From assembly GCA_964019335.1 (NCBI GenBank), contig OZ025747.1, forward strand, positions 186,001 to 250,000: a stretch of DNA of 64,000 bases, written 5' to 3'. The DNA is from Diplonema japonicum (Eukaryota; Euglenozoa; Diplonemea; Diplonemida; Diplonemidae). The notes below the pieces were generated by a model that searched no databases, was not told where the DNA came from, and saw only the letters and a list, made by a program, of their open reading frames with translations. How positions within the stretch are numbered: the first letter of the stretch is position 1; every line of letters begins with the position of its first letter. This document shows positions 10,072 to 20,526 of this stretch, one piece after another. Position numbers and translations under genes: made by a program.

Positions 10072-10098
<27 letters not shown>

Positions 10099-10103
<5 letters not shown>

Positions 10104-11793
10104 AATGAAACAAACAATCCTGGAGACCCTGTCGATCCTAGACGACAGGGCAAGGAAGGAAAGCCACGGGTTTGACAGGGAAAGAACATGCGACGAGATG
10201 TGGAAGCGGTTCAGGATGTGGGACTGGGAGAAGAAGGGGAAAGGCCTGGGCGTGCAGGCCGAGAAATCTCTCTCGATTGGTGTCGGGGAGTACGGCCCCT
10301 CCGAGGACCCCGAAAGACGACAATTCCTCCTCATCCAAGCTTACGACGAGGAACAGAAAATCGGAGGTTACAACGGCCAAGCCGCACCCCCAGTCTGGGG
10401 CATTGCCTTAACCACAGACGAGGTCGCTACTGTTCAAGAAGGCATCATATCTGCAAACACCTCATTGGTAATCCACAAGGAACCCCGAGGCGAACCTGAC
10501 GAAGGCGAGGAAGACCCATGGTTTCTTGAAGCAAGCTGGATCCTCGCAAAACCCGAGGAGAAAAAAATCTGCGGGGTAAAACTGTCTATCAAAGTCCACC
10601 AGTACACCACACCATTATGCTTCGATGTCTTATTCAAAATGAGAGGCGGGCAGTTTCAACTGAAAGAAATCATCGAGACGCAAAAAAAACCTGTTATCGA
10701 AAACCCATCCGGTGTCAGCCTGCCGAAAACAATCAACACCGGCGACCACAGTGCTTGTACGGTCATCGCTCGGAACGTACCTGTTAGCACAAAAGGGAAT
10801 GATTTTTTTAAAAGTGAGGGGAGTTCGAAACTGGAGATCACAATGGAAGGCGACGGGAGCGTGTCTAACCACGGATCGTCAGGATGGGTTCAACAGTCCG
10901 TCACATCGCCCAAGATTAAAATTGTCAACCCGACAGAAACCGCAATCTGCGTCACCGACTTCTACATGGAGTACCAAGAGGGCGACGTTGGAAAAAAGTG
11001 GAGAAAATTCACAAACGACGGGAAATCCCGCGACACCATAATCGGAATATCCGCCCGCGACTGGTCCGGCAGAATATCCACCCGTAACAACCCAACCCTG
11101 GGAACCTTCACGGTCGACCCCCACGAATCGGTCGAAATCGTTTTAACAGGACGCCAGTACATGGAAGGCGTGGAACCTTACAAACAATATGAAGCAAAAT
11201 CGAGGCTTCACCATAATTTTCTTGGAGGAAGCGGGAATCGTTCTGGGATGATAGGATGCAGGGTTGGGTTCAAGGACGATCAGAAATCCAGCGCAACGCT
11301 TCAATTTGAAGTTTCCAACCCTCCTTTGTCACCCGGATACGTTACGTACGAAGACGCCTGTGCTGCAATGGTTAAGGAGTCTGATTCACGTGATGGTATG
11401 GGTGCTGATCATTCCTGTCTTCTCTTTGCCGCAGCTGACAATCCCGTCACATTCCAGAGAGCTTATATTATTCTTACCGTCCCCAAGGAGCACCCCGAGT
11501 ATTGGATTCTCACCTTATCTGATGACAATCGTAACATTGGACGTACTACCAGATATATTTACCCCTCAGCGCTTGAGGAACTTGCGTACAAGGCCCGGAA
11601 GGAGAGGGAGACTGAGGTCGAGTATGAGAAGGATTCAATGAGTACTTTGTTCGCTCTTGTCGATCACAAGGAAACGGGGAGTGTGGTGTATGGGTTCAAA
11701 GCCTCTATTAGAATCGCTTCTGGCGAGCCCGAAGAGGTGCTTGTGGAGAGGTCTATCGCCGCTATGATAGACTATAGTGTGATGAAGCAGTAG
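10099..11793 (+). CDS. Unrecognised 564-aa protein
   Basis: A long uninterrupted frame that begins directly after a 29-nt A-run. No signal peptide, membrane segment, repeat or catalytic motif that I recognise. The sequence alternates short beta-like stretches with charged loops (for example FLLIQAYDEEQKIGGY, SLVIHKEPRG, TFTVDPHESVEIVLTG), which suggests a beta-rich globular protein (inference). Coding character is supported by length, by C/G-rich third positions and by the T-poor 5' to T-richer 3' trend shared with neighbours (5/60 T at 10141-10200, 15/60 at 11701-11760). Confidence 0.75.
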
Positions 11794-11831
<38 letters not shown>

Positions 11832-11923
11832 CACCGCGCCCGTTTGCTGACACGCTTTCTCGTTATTTATTATTTTTCCCTTGGATCCTTAATGCTCCAT
11901 GGATGTGAAATCTCCAATTTAAT

Positions 11924-11974
<51 letters not shown>

Positions 11975-12509
11975 AAAACCCTCCCCCTCATTTGGGTGGA
12001 ATCTTTTTTCAAGCTTTCTTTACCTCTCCACTTTTACTTTCTACGGGACCACAGGGGACTTGGGAGGCTTCGGGGCGAAGTTTCACAAGGGTGGCCGCTT
12101 GTCACATACTGCATGGCACCACTAAAATCGAGACAACTTTTTTTTTTTTTTTGTTACAAATATTTATCTTTCAAAAAATGATTTTATAACTTTATGCAAC
12201 TTGTGCCGAGCAAAAAACTTTCGCAGCTTAAAAATCTTTTTTGCTCGTGCGAACAACAAAGACATATAGTCATAAAGAATTATTTTTTTTTCAACAATAT
12301 TATTGTCGAAACTGAAAACTAGTTCGATAACAGCGTAATGAGCTATATTATTAGGCCCACTCATGCGCACAAACAAATGAACGGGTTCCCCCCCACCCCT
12401 TTCTTTTTTTTTAAAGGGGCAACAACGAGACCTTCAGGCCGGGTCTAGGTTAAAGAAGATATCTTTTTTTTTTTCTTTTTTTATATCCTCTCTTTTCTCT
12501 CTTGCAAAC

Positions 12510-12542
<33 letters not shown>

Positions 12543-12694
12543 AGAGGCGGCACAGGGACCCCCCTCCCCCTCCCATTCTGCCCTCCTTTTTTTTTTTCTT
12601 CTTTTTTTTTAAAGCAAAACAAAACAAAAAAAAAAGACAAAGGGGGGCGAGATCGGTGGGGAGAAGGGGCAAAAAAAAAAAAAAAAAAAAAGAA
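11794..12694. other. Intergenic with the longest dispersed-repeat copy
   Basis: A and T runs flank a GC-richer block at 11985-12125 that contains a CACATACTGCATGG motif and an 18-bp match to the last PPR exon. The full-length dispersed repeat follows (12153-12377). No supported gene. Confidence 0.6.
12153..12377. repeat. Dispersed foldback repeat, longest copy
   Basis: Joins the left half seen at 149-290 and the right half seen at 2219-2312 in one unit of about 225 bp. The left half folds on itself. The right half contains CAACAATATTATTGTCG. There is no ORF, so it is a candidate non-autonomous element. Confidence 0.65.
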
Positions 12695-14062
12695 ATGCCG
12701 ACCTTCAGCCAGCTCAAGAAGGGCAACCGCATCGACAACGTAGCCAGGCCGGGGGTAGACCCGTTCTTACACGTATTCTACTCCCCCGGTGCCCTGGGCT
12801 TATTATGGATGATGGTGGTACTGGACGCCTATCTTCTAGTGGCGGGAGGCTACCTTTCAAACGAGGGCGGCAACAACGACAAACTAGACAGGATAAAAAT
12901 CACATCTTTAGTATTCCTGTACATCACGTTCACCGTGGACCTCATCATACTGGCCATGACAAAATGTGAGGCCTATACAACAGGACTCGTTCTAATAATC
13001 TTGGGCGACTTCACAACGGCCGTCCTCGCCACGGCTGTCGATTCAGATGATTACACCGGGAACTACGCCGTTGTAGTCCTGTTCATCAGGATAACAAGGG
13101 TACTCGCCTCAAGTGGTTACGTTCAGTACAATTTTTTCTCGCTTCTGTGGATTGATGAAGAATGGCATCCTGGCGCAGGACCCACTAACCCATTGGAACA
13201 ACCATTACTCGCCCCCGTGTGGTCCCGCGAGCAAGACAATAAACTACGAGAATTAAGCACCAAACGGGAAAAACAAGGTCTAACTCACACTGAAGAAGAT
13301 GAAATGGAAGGCCTTGCTGTCGGGTTCGAAGCGTTCAATGAAGCTGGGATGTCGAAGATCAATGCTTCTCCTCCCAGCAGCCCCAAGGCAATGACAGACA
13401 GTCCAAAAGCAAAACCGACGTTTGAAAATCCAGAACCCCCTTCGCCTCCCCCGTTTGATTCCGTACCAGCGATGGTTTCGGTTATTTCGTGTAAAGGATG
13501 TGGGAGAGGGTTGAAACTGACTCAAGGGTCGCCGGGCAGTGTTTTGTGTCCTGTATGCCAGACAGCATCGCCTGTGTCACGGCCAGCTTCGTCACCGTCG
13601 ATTAGACCTCCTATTGGTTATCCTGAGGATCCGCCATCCCCTCCGCCTTATCAAGCTGCTGGGGAAGGGTCTCCTCCGGGATTGCCAGCATGGGATGCAC
13701 AAAGTGCTTTAAGGCAGAGTGTTGAGTCTCCGTTAAGCGTTTTCAAATGTAAAGGTTGTTCTGCCCCGTTGTTGATTAGAGGGGACAGCGAGTCTCCTTC
13801 GTCGTTCAGAAATTTTAAGTGTCACAGCTGTCTTGCGGTGACATCTGTCAGGTCTTCTGCGTCACCTAGCCGTATGTCGGGTCCTGAATCTTTCGTGAAC
13901 ATGCCTTCTATGGCGATGGCTGGTGAATGGTATGAACCTCCATCCCGAGCGGTTCCTGTTGACGCGCAGTTTAGAACACAGCTTGGGAATAAACTCCAAG
14001 AAGCTGAATCCCTTGCCTCGCAGTCTGGTAAGAGGGAACCTCAGCATCTGTCGTGGGAGTGA
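12695..14062 (+). CDS. Four-helix membrane protein with two zinc-ribbon-like motifs
   Basis: 455 aa from the ATG after AGAA and a long A-run. Hydrophobic segments lie at about residues 30-54, 68-88, 94-114 and 122-140. A long, Pro/Ser-rich, presumably cytosolic tail follows, with two CxxC pairs: CKGCGRGLKL...CPVC at about 266-290 and CKGCSAPLLI...CHSC at about 352-380. These resemble LSD1/LITAF-type zinc ribbons. PPSPPP and PPSPPPY motifs could bind WW or SH3 domains. A role at a membrane with cytosolic protein recruitment is inference; the family is not recognised. Confidence 0.72.
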   Translation: MPTFSQLKKGNRIDNVARPGVDPFLHVFYSPGALGLLWMMVVLDAYLLVAGGYLSNEGGNNDKLDRIKITSLVFLYITFTVDLIILAMTKCEAYTTGLVLIILGDFTTAVLATAVDSDDYTGNYAVVVLFIRITRVLASSGYVQYNFFSLLWIDEEWHPGAGPTNPLEQPLLAPVWSREQDNKLRELSTKREKQGLTHTEEDEMEGLAVGFEAFNEAGMSKINASPPSSPKAMTDSPKAKPTFENPEPPSPPPFDSVPAMVSVISCKGCGRGLKLTQGSPGSVLCPVCQTASPVSRPASSPSIRPPIGYPEDPPSPPPYQAAGEGSPPGLPAWDAQSALRQSVESPLSVFKCKGCSAPLLIRGDSESPSSFRNFKCHSCLAVTSVRSSASPSRMSGPESFVNMPSMAMAGEWYEPPSRAVPVDAQFRTQLGNKLQEAESLASQSGKREPQHLSWE

Positions 14063-14440
14063 ATTGGGGGGGGAGGGGACTTAGATGTAAACTAATTTTT
14101 TTTTTTTTTTTGTGTAGACTTTCTCTCGGTTGTTATTTGTCAAAAAAAAAATTTTTTTTTTTCCTCACTTTTTTTTTTTTTTTTTTTTTTTTCGAATTTT
14201 TACCCCTTCCCACATTTTTTTTTCTTTTTTTTTTTTTTTTTTTTCCGTTCTATAAAAAAAAAAAAAAAAAGAAAAGAATAAAGTAGGTGGACGCGGGGAA
14301 AAAAAAAAAAAAAAAAAAAAAAAAAATGAGAGAAAAAAAAAATGTAATTTCCCCCCCCCCCCTTCATAATATCCCCCCCATACTTTTTTTTGACCATTCC
14401 TCCAAAAAAGAAATATCAAAAGGCAAAAAAAAAAAAAAAA
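14063..14440. other. Intergenic, homopolymer-rich
   Basis: T-runs, A-runs and a C-run; nothing else seen. The last A-run abuts the next start codon. Confidence 0.6.
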
Positions 14441-15289
14441 ATGGAATATGTGATGATGATAGGTGTGGCGTTGCAGGTCGGTCTGCAACCGGTTGTTTCA
14501 AGGGTGTGCGGGAAAGGTGTGAACAAACGGGCGATGGTCCTCACCGAAAATATCATGAAGATGGGAATGTGCTGGAGCCTAACAGAAATGGACATCCGGC
14601 GACTGGACGTGAAAACAAGCGCGCATCTAGCCGCCCTACCAGCGATAGTCTACGCAGTAGGGGGCGTTTTAAAACTAACAGGGTACGAGAATACCGACGG
14701 CATCACATTTAATTCGATAAATCAGACCAAGATTATATTCTCCGCTATCCTCTCTTACCTGCTTCTAGGCAAGATTCAGACTCTCAAAAAATGTTGTGGT
14801 TTGCTCTGCGCCTTACTCGCTGCTATAATCGTCTCCACCCCCAAAAACGACGAAAAACCTGACGGGGAAAAAAAAAAAAAATCTGTTTTTTGGTCCGGTA
14901 TCGTCCCTTGCTTCACCGCTGCTATTCTTTCGGGTCTTGGGTCTATTCTATGCCAGCATGCCTTGCAAGCGCAAAATCGTGAATCGTATCTATTCACATT
15001 TGAACTCTCCTTCTGGAGTACCGTCTTTCTCCTCCCCACCCTGTCAAGATCCGCCTTCTCTACCTTTGTGTCGCCTGTTCAGCTCCTGCCACCGTTTCTT
15101 CAAGCGCTTGGCGGAATCCTTGTTGGTCTTGTTATCAAGCATCTGGGGGGTGTTGCCTATGGTTTTTGTACTGTGGCGGGAATCGTGATCTCGGGCATCG
15201 CGGACGCTGTGGCCTTGAATGGTGTCCCTGAGCTTCGATTGCTGGTGTGTGTTCCTTTGGTTATCGGTTCGGTTGTTCTTTACATTTGA
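14441..15289 (+). CDS. Nucleotide-sugar transporter-like membrane protein (SLC35A type)
   Basis: 282 aa with about eight hydrophobic helices. SINQTKIIFSAILSYLLLGK followed by the KKCCGLLCALLAAIIV helix is the signature of the UDP-galactose / CMP-sialate transporter family within the drug/metabolite transporter fold. The LVGLVIKHLGGVAYGF-type segment near residue 235 is also typical. Family members exchange a cytosolic nucleotide sugar for luminal nucleotide monophosphate in Golgi or ER. It is slightly short and may lack the first helix of 10-helix members. Specificity cannot be read from sequence. A Lys-run loop separates the two halves. Confidence 0.8.
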   Translation: MEYVMMIGVALQVGLQPVVSRVCGKGVNKRAMVLTENIMKMGMCWSLTEMDIRRLDVKTSAHLAALPAIVYAVGGVLKLTGYENTDGITFNSINQTKIIFSAILSYLLLGKIQTLKKCCGLLCALLAAIIVSTPKNDEKPDGEKKKKSVFWSGIVPCFTAAILSGLGSILCQHALQAQNRESYLFTFELSFWSTVFLLPTLSRSAFSTFVSPVQLLPPFLQALGGILVGLVIKHLGGVAYGFCTVAGIVISGIADAVALNGVPELRLLVCVPLVIGSVVLYI

Positions 15290-15400
15290 AATATAAAAAA
15301 AAAAAAAAGAAAAGTGTGTGTGTGTAAAAGTTCTTTATTGATATTACTAATATTGCCAAGGGAAGAAGAAGAAGAAGAGGAAGAAGAAAAAAAAAAAAAA

Positions 15401-15673
15401 ATGCTGCAGCGGAATCCAGTCCGAGTGATGTTTAAAAAAACCAACCTTTTCGGGTCGAAGGAGGAGAAAGGGGCTTCCAGCACGCGGTCCGTCTCCAACG
15501 GGGTCGCTGGTGTGTTCGGTGTGTTTATCATCCTGTCCACTTTGTTCAGCCTCCGGCCTGAGGTCAGCTCCGACAACCACTTCGACGGTGGCACCAATAA
15601 AAATTTAGGCAAGGGAAATTACATGATCTTAAATGAGGGTAAGATACCAGAGGAGACCCCGAAACGGCAATAA
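15401..15673 (+). CDS. Small single-span membrane protein, unknown
   Basis: 90 aa beginning after an A-run. It has a basic N-terminus, one hydrophobic segment at about residues 33-50 (VAGVFGVFIILSTLFSL) and a polar C-terminus. Codon usage and the poly(A)-abutting ATG resemble confirmed neighbours. The family is not recognised. Confidence 0.55.
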   Translation: MLQRNPVRVMFKKTNLFGSKEEKGASSTRSVSNGVAGVFGVFIILSTLFSLRPEVSSDNHFDGGTNKNLGKGNYMILNEGKIPEETPKRQ

Positions 15674-15790
15674 GGCCTGAAGGTCTTTCATTTTTTTTTT
15701 TTTTCTTTCTTTCTTACATTATCCCCCTCAGAAAAAACACAAATTTTTGATAGAATGGGAAACAAAAAAAAGTTTAATACATAAACGAAT

Positions 15791-17330
15791 ATGAAGGAAA
15801 ATAAAGAAATCTCCCTCCATCGCATCAGCCTGCTTTTAATAGCACAGCTAGGCCTAGTCGGCCTGACAGTAAGCGAGGAGACCACCGAGGAAGCCCCCGC
15901 CGACGACACCACACCAGTGGAAGTCTGCAAATGCCTTCAAAAATGGGAATGGGACTCCACCGTCCACTACGGCTGCACAACCACCAAAGAAGGCGAGTCA
16001 TGGTGCAGAGTAGAAAGCACCTGCGGCGCACAGGCAGGGTCCGACCGTGGCGGGCCTTGGATATCGTGCGAAGACAACTCAAGCTGCCACTGCGAGGCCA
16101 CATGGATGTATAAAGACACTACTTACCAAGGCTGCGGTGCCCCTGAACAAAGCAGCAGCTTGGTGTGGTGTTACGTTGACCCGGACTGCAAAAACAACCC
16201 TTCCGCCTTGCCTCCCATTGGCGACAAAACCCGAGAATGGAAAATCTGCGGCGAAACACCCCAAACCGAACCCCCTCCACAAGAATGCCCGTGCCTCCCA
16301 CGATGGGCCAACAACGGGACAATCCACTACGGCTGTACAACCACCAAAGAAGGTGAATCATGGTGCAGGGTAGACAACACTTGTTCAACACCAACAGGAA
16401 CAGACAGAGGAGGGCCTTGGGTATCGTGTAAAAACACTTCAAGCTGTCATTGTGAAACAGCATGGTCCTATCGTGGAATGGAGTACCAAGGCTGCGGTGT
16501 GTTGGAACAGAACAGCAACTTGATGTGGTGTTACGTTGACTCAGAATGCAAGAACACCCCCGCAGCACTGCCCCCCATGGGGGAAAAAACCAAGGAGTGG
16601 AAGGTCTGCGGTGAATCCACCCCGAAACAATGTGAATGTATGGAAAAATGGGAGTCAGGCGGTGTGCTGCACTACGGGTGTTCAATGACAAAGGAGTACC
16701 CTGGTCATTGGTGCAGAGTCGAAGAAGGCTGCAACGGTTCAAAGAGTACTAGCAGGGGCGGGAAATGGATGTCTTGTTCAGATGGTGGAAACTGTCTTTG
16801 TCAAAGTTCGTGGGATTACCGAAATAAAACATACAGTGGGTGTGCGGTTACAGATCAGACGGACGAATTAGCCTGGTGTTACACTCAAACGCCTTGTAAC
16901 AATGCGCTGCCTTCTAATTCCTTAAAAACGGGTCCTTGGAAGGTTTGTGGTGAGAATGTTAACCAAACACGGCCGTCGCCGCCTGAGCCTTCTTCTTCTT
17001 CTTCTTCTTCGATGCCTGTTGGGTACGTTGTCCTACTGGTTTTGACAGGGATTGTTGGTGTGATGGGAATCATGATGTGCATTGTAAGGAGGAGGACCGT
17101 GCACCAGGAACGGCACAACATCAACTCGTTTCCCGTTGCTGGGATCGACGAGAGCTTGATGGTTGACGGGTTTACGGACGCTGAGGAACTGGTATGGGAA
17201 AAGAAAAAAAAAAAAAAAAAATCAATAATATATTTATATATAGAGCGAGATACGGTACGATTTCGAGGGTGATGCTTCGCTTGCGCCTTATGACTGCAAT
17301 GAGGATGCAGATTTGAGCAAGATTGTATGA
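15791..17330 (+). CDS. Type I membrane protein with six fibronectin-II-like modules
   Basis: Exons 15791-17191 and 17244-17330, with a 52-nt phase-0 intron, give 495 aa. An N-terminal signal peptide (RISLLLIAQLGLVGLTVS) precedes six Cys-rich modules at about residues 45-395. They form three pairs. Each module has a leading CxC, a central aromatic residue, HYGC or YxGC, then WC, a further Cys and a final W-x2-C, as in fibronectin type II / kringle-like domains with an extra cysteine pair. Odd modules carry TKE..(S/H)WCRV and even modules WCY. An Ser-run stalk, one transmembrane helix (YVVLLVLTGIVGVMGIMMCIV) and an acidic tail follow. Type II modules bind collagen or glycans in animals, so this is a likely cell-surface adhesion or ligand-binding protein (inference). 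Confidence 0.82.
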
Positions 17331-17341
17331 GAATGGAGGGG

Positions 17342-17379
<38 letters not shown>

Positions 17380-17431
17380 CACAGACTTGGCTTCGTACCT
17401 TTTCTCAATCCGTGCAGAAATCTGTGAAAAT

Positions 17432-19080
17432 TTAACCCTTAAACACCCAACTGCTTCTGTAGAAGCAGTTAATAGGTGTAATTGTTCTGTGGTCATCTAG
17501 ACCAAAGCCTCGGATCGGTTTTCATAAAAAAAAAGATGGAATGGAAAGATATTGAAAATCTGTAATAATGCGCTATTTGTATCCATCTGAAACCTCATAA
17601 CTTCATCCCGGAACGGGGTGCCGAGACACTGGGTGACACCAAAAATGGGCATTTTCCGGATTTTCATGATTTTTCCATGATTTTTTCCCTCCTTTTTTTT
17701 TTTTTTCCGAGTCACTAGGCCGTATCAAAATCAACATGCCAGCACACAACGGGAGCAGTTCCCGTCGACCTGCAATGTTCATAAGGGTTAAATCCACCTC
17801 TCTACCTCAATCCTCGTTTCTTTTTTATTTACCAGGACCGCGATGACGATGTAGTTATGGGTCCGGTTGGGTCCTACGAAACAGGTGGCCCACCTTTCTG
17901 GAGAACGGATGGTTTTTTTGATGCACTCGTTCTTCGTCGCGTCCCAGTGGCCTCCCGCAGTCCGGCGGTTCAGAGGCTGGCAACGGTCCTGCGAGCAGAC
18001 GCTGCTGCAGCGTTCCACGAGCAGCAATCGCAAGCCTTGCAGTCTGCCTGTGTCCTCGCCGCCGTGCACTTCTTCTCCGCGTACATCACCCGTCCATCCA
18101 CAGTCGCTGCTCGCCGCGGAGCTCCCTGGGTCGGGTACCGCGTGTCGACACCGAGTTCTCGCGGTCCCAGGCGCAGTTCGCGTCGCTCTTGCACGCCGCC
18201 GCGTCCGTCGTCACCGTGCACGTTGCGACCGGCTTGCACACGGGCCCACCGCCGTGTCCCTCTGGGCAGTCTGCATTCGGCGCCTTCAACCACTTCTCCC
18301 GCACGAAGAGCGCTCCACAGGGCTTCGGGTCGCATTTGGTCCCGTCCCACTTGCACAGGAGGTTCGGGTCGCTCGTGCAGGCCCTCTGGTCGATCGTCCC
18401 CATCGTCGTCGGGTTCGGTCCCAGCCCGGGGTACTCGTGGTGTGCTTCGTGGTCACACGGGAAACGGATGGCCCTGGTGTGGAAACCAGCACTGGTGTGA
18501 CGTTTGTCCTGAAATTGTGACCGTCGTGACGCCAGAGCAGCTGGAAAAAGGAAGAGAGTGCTCACTCCAACCTCTGGGATGACCCCCCCCGGGTAGCGGA
18601 AGTCCAGAAATGCTCAGCACGATGCGGAAGGTCAGCCTTCCCGGTCAACGCCAAACCGAGGGGCATACCTCTGGCACCTTGGACAGCTACGGCACGAGGT
18701 CTCTTCTCCTCGAACCAAATTGCCTCCCTGCCTTGCACAACTCCATGTAAATGTTTCTCGCCCAGATGCCGTCCATCTCATTGCGACAAACAGTCACCGC
18801 AGGCACTAGAACACCCCCATGCACACTGAGATTTTAGCGAGTTTCGCATGCATGATTTCCAGGAAAAGCAAATGAACTCATGGCATCCGGTCGATGCACC
18901 TCCAGGGTCGAAAACACTAAATATTTAGTGGAATGAACGCAAATCTTTCAAATCTTTCAAATGCGTACCTCGAATCAAAAAATAACCTCAAGACTCAGCA
19001 TGTTTGACCCAATGCCAACAAAGACCCAAAATCGAAAAATTTCGAAAATCAATTACCCCCCCTGGGCGTCTAAGGGTTAA
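17432..19080. mobile_element. piggyBac-like element with TTAA ends carrying a gene fragment
   Basis: The left end reads TTAACCCTTAAACACCCA (17432-17449). The right end (19063-19080), read on the minus strand, is TTAACCCTTAGACGCCCA: 16 of 18 identical, each ending in TTAA, the target site of piggyBac transposons. A third such end, TAAGGGTTAA, lies at 17782-17791, so a 360-bp MITE (17432-17791) may be nested or the end duplicated. No transposase is recognisable. The GC-rich interior holds a broken Cys-rich coding segment on the minus strand. Confidence 0.6.
17840..18565 (-). pseudogene. Frameshifted fragment of a Cys/Trp-repeat protein
   Basis: The minus-strand translation shows Cys-rich repeats spread over three frames: CTSDPNLLCKWDGTKCDPKPC and then TDAAACKSDANCAWD in one, CTAARTQADCKACDCCSW in a second, and CSQDRCQPL...HWDATKNEC in a third. 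Such C...C.W...C units are typical of secreted or surface proteins. The switches have no splice signals, so I read it as a decayed gene captured by the surrounding element. Plus-strand frames over the same bases are open only because of high GC. Confidence 0.5.
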
Positions 19081-19485
19081 AAAAAAAATGAACCGAAAAA
19101 AAAAAATTTGTTTTTTGATCCTCCCCCCTTTCCCAAAGCTCCCTGTACGAAATTCCTGCAGTGCGCAATGAATGGGAATGTGGAGCGGGCAAAATAATGG
19201 AAAAAAAAAAAAGAAGAAAAAAAAAAGAAAAAGAGTCCGAACGCAACGTGGGATGCGATTCCCTAAATAGAACAACAAAAAAAAAACCATCTTTCTTTTT
19301 TTTTTTTCATTCTGTCTTCCCTTCTGTTACTTCGTATCCTTCCTTACCCGTATTACCTGTAAAAACAGGGTTTTTTTCTACGGGTAAATGTTTCCCCTCC
19401 TCCCCCCATCCCCCGTTGTTTTTTTTTTCGCACAGAAAACCACAAGCTCAGAGGGCGGGGGTAAAAAAAAAAAAAAAAAAAAAAG

Positions 19486-20526
19486 ATGATCAGACAACAA
19501 ATCGCCGCCCTCGCCGCCAAAAAAACGAAAACAGGCGCATACTTAAGGTTGATCAGAGCGGACAAACCAATAGGATCATGGTTGTTATTACTGCCGTGCT
19601 GGTGGGGGCAAGGAATGGGGTGGGTGTTGAAGGGAGGCGCTGCCCCACTAGACGTAATGGGCGCCTTCACCATCGGTGCCTTCTGCATGCGCAGCGCCGG
19701 GTGCATCATAAACGACATGTGGGACCGGGACTTCGACAAAAAAGTCGAACGTACAAAAAACCGACCCATCGCAGCCGGCGATATTTCTGTTAAAACCGCA
19801 TTTGGATACCTCACAGCACACATGACCGCTGGGTTGGGAATCCTACTCACTCTTCACCCGCATTCCGTTTTGGTGGGTGCCATGTCTGTTCCCCTGATTG
19901 TAGTCTACCCATTATGCAAGAGAATCACATATTTACCACAATTATTTTTGGGATTGACGTTTAATTGGGGTGTTCTTGTAGGTGTGTCCTCAGTGTGCCA
20001 CACTATTAATTGGTTTGTAATTGCACCGTTGTACGCATCTGGTATATTTTGGACGCTGCTTTATGACACTGTATATGCGCATCAAGACAAGAAGGACGAT
20101 GTGGCAGCGGGTGTGCGGTCATCAGCGCTTCTCATTGGTGACACAAAGGTGCCTCTCCACGTGTTTAACCTTGCTATGACGTTGCTGCTGTCGACGTCGG
20201 GGTACATGGCTGCGTTGAATCCTTTGTTTCATCCGTGGGTGGCTGCGTCTTCTGCTGCGCTTGCTGCATCTCTTCATGTCACAGACCTCTCTTCCCCTCA
20301 GCAGTGCGCGAGGTTTTTCAAGGCGAACAAGTGGTTCGGGCTGTCGATCGTTTTTGCGATCTTCGTGTGCGGGTATCTGCGAGAGGAGGAGGAAGAAAAA
20401 GAAGAGAGAAAACGAGAAGAAAGCGAGAACGGTTTCGGTGCAAACCTGCACCTCCGTGAGAACATACAGCTCATCAAAGATGTTTTGTCCGGGGAGAGGC
20501 AAATCGGGTGGGATCTAGTAAAATGA
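19486..20526 (+). CDS. COQ2: 4-hydroxybenzoate polyprenyltransferase (UbiA family)
   Basis: 346 aa, single exon. LRLIRADKPIGSWLLLLPCWWG is the family N-terminal signature. The first Asp-rich motif NDMWDRDFDKKVERTKNRP lies at about residues 76-94, and the second, YDTVYAHQDKKDD, at about 193-205. Both coordinate the Mg-diphosphate of the prenyl donor. About eight membrane helices are visible. The enzyme attaches a polyprenyl chain to 4-hydroxybenzoate in ubiquinone synthesis at the mitochondrial inner membrane. A Glu/Arg-rich insert near residue 300 precedes a polar tail and is unusual. The ATG follows an A-run. Confidence 0.92.
   Translation: MIRQQIAALAAKKTKTGAYLRLIRADKPIGSWLLLLPCWWGQGMGWVLKGGAAPLDVMGAFTIGAFCMRSAGCIINDMWDRDFDKKVERTKNRPIAAGDISVKTAFGYLTAHMTAGLGILLTLHPHSVLVGAMSVPLIVVYPLCKRITYLPQLFLGLTFNWGVLVGVSSVCHTINWFVIAPLYASGIFWTLLYDTVYAHQDKKDDVAAGVRSSALLIGDTKVPLHVFNLAMTLLLSTSGYMAALNPLFHPWVAASSAALAASLHVTDLSSPQQCARFFKANKWFGLSIVFAIFVCGYLREEEEEKEERKREESENGFGANLHLRENIQLIKDVLSGERQIGWDLVK

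Larger units (their letters stand above)
8331..10098. other. Gene-poor region with transposon remnants and hairpins
   Basis: Holds an inverted-repeat-bounded element (8419-9230), a partial foldback repeat (about 9250-9300), a perfect hairpin (9460-9487) and a CACATACTGCAGG motif (about 9964-9976). No supported + strand gene. It ends in the A-run before the 564-aa gene. Confidence 0.6.
17331..19485. other. Intergenic region occupied by a piggyBac-like element
   Basis: Beyond the TTAA-flanked element at 17432-19080, only homopolymers and A/T-rich DNA are seen. The A-run at 19463-19484 precedes the COQ2 start. Confidence 0.6.

Noticed and set aside
17857-18582. Long + strand frames over the GC-rich block at 18 kb
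   Set aside because: The protein is Arg/Ser/Pro low complexity; the minus strand shows the Cys-repeat pattern, so these frames are shadows of the decayed fragment.
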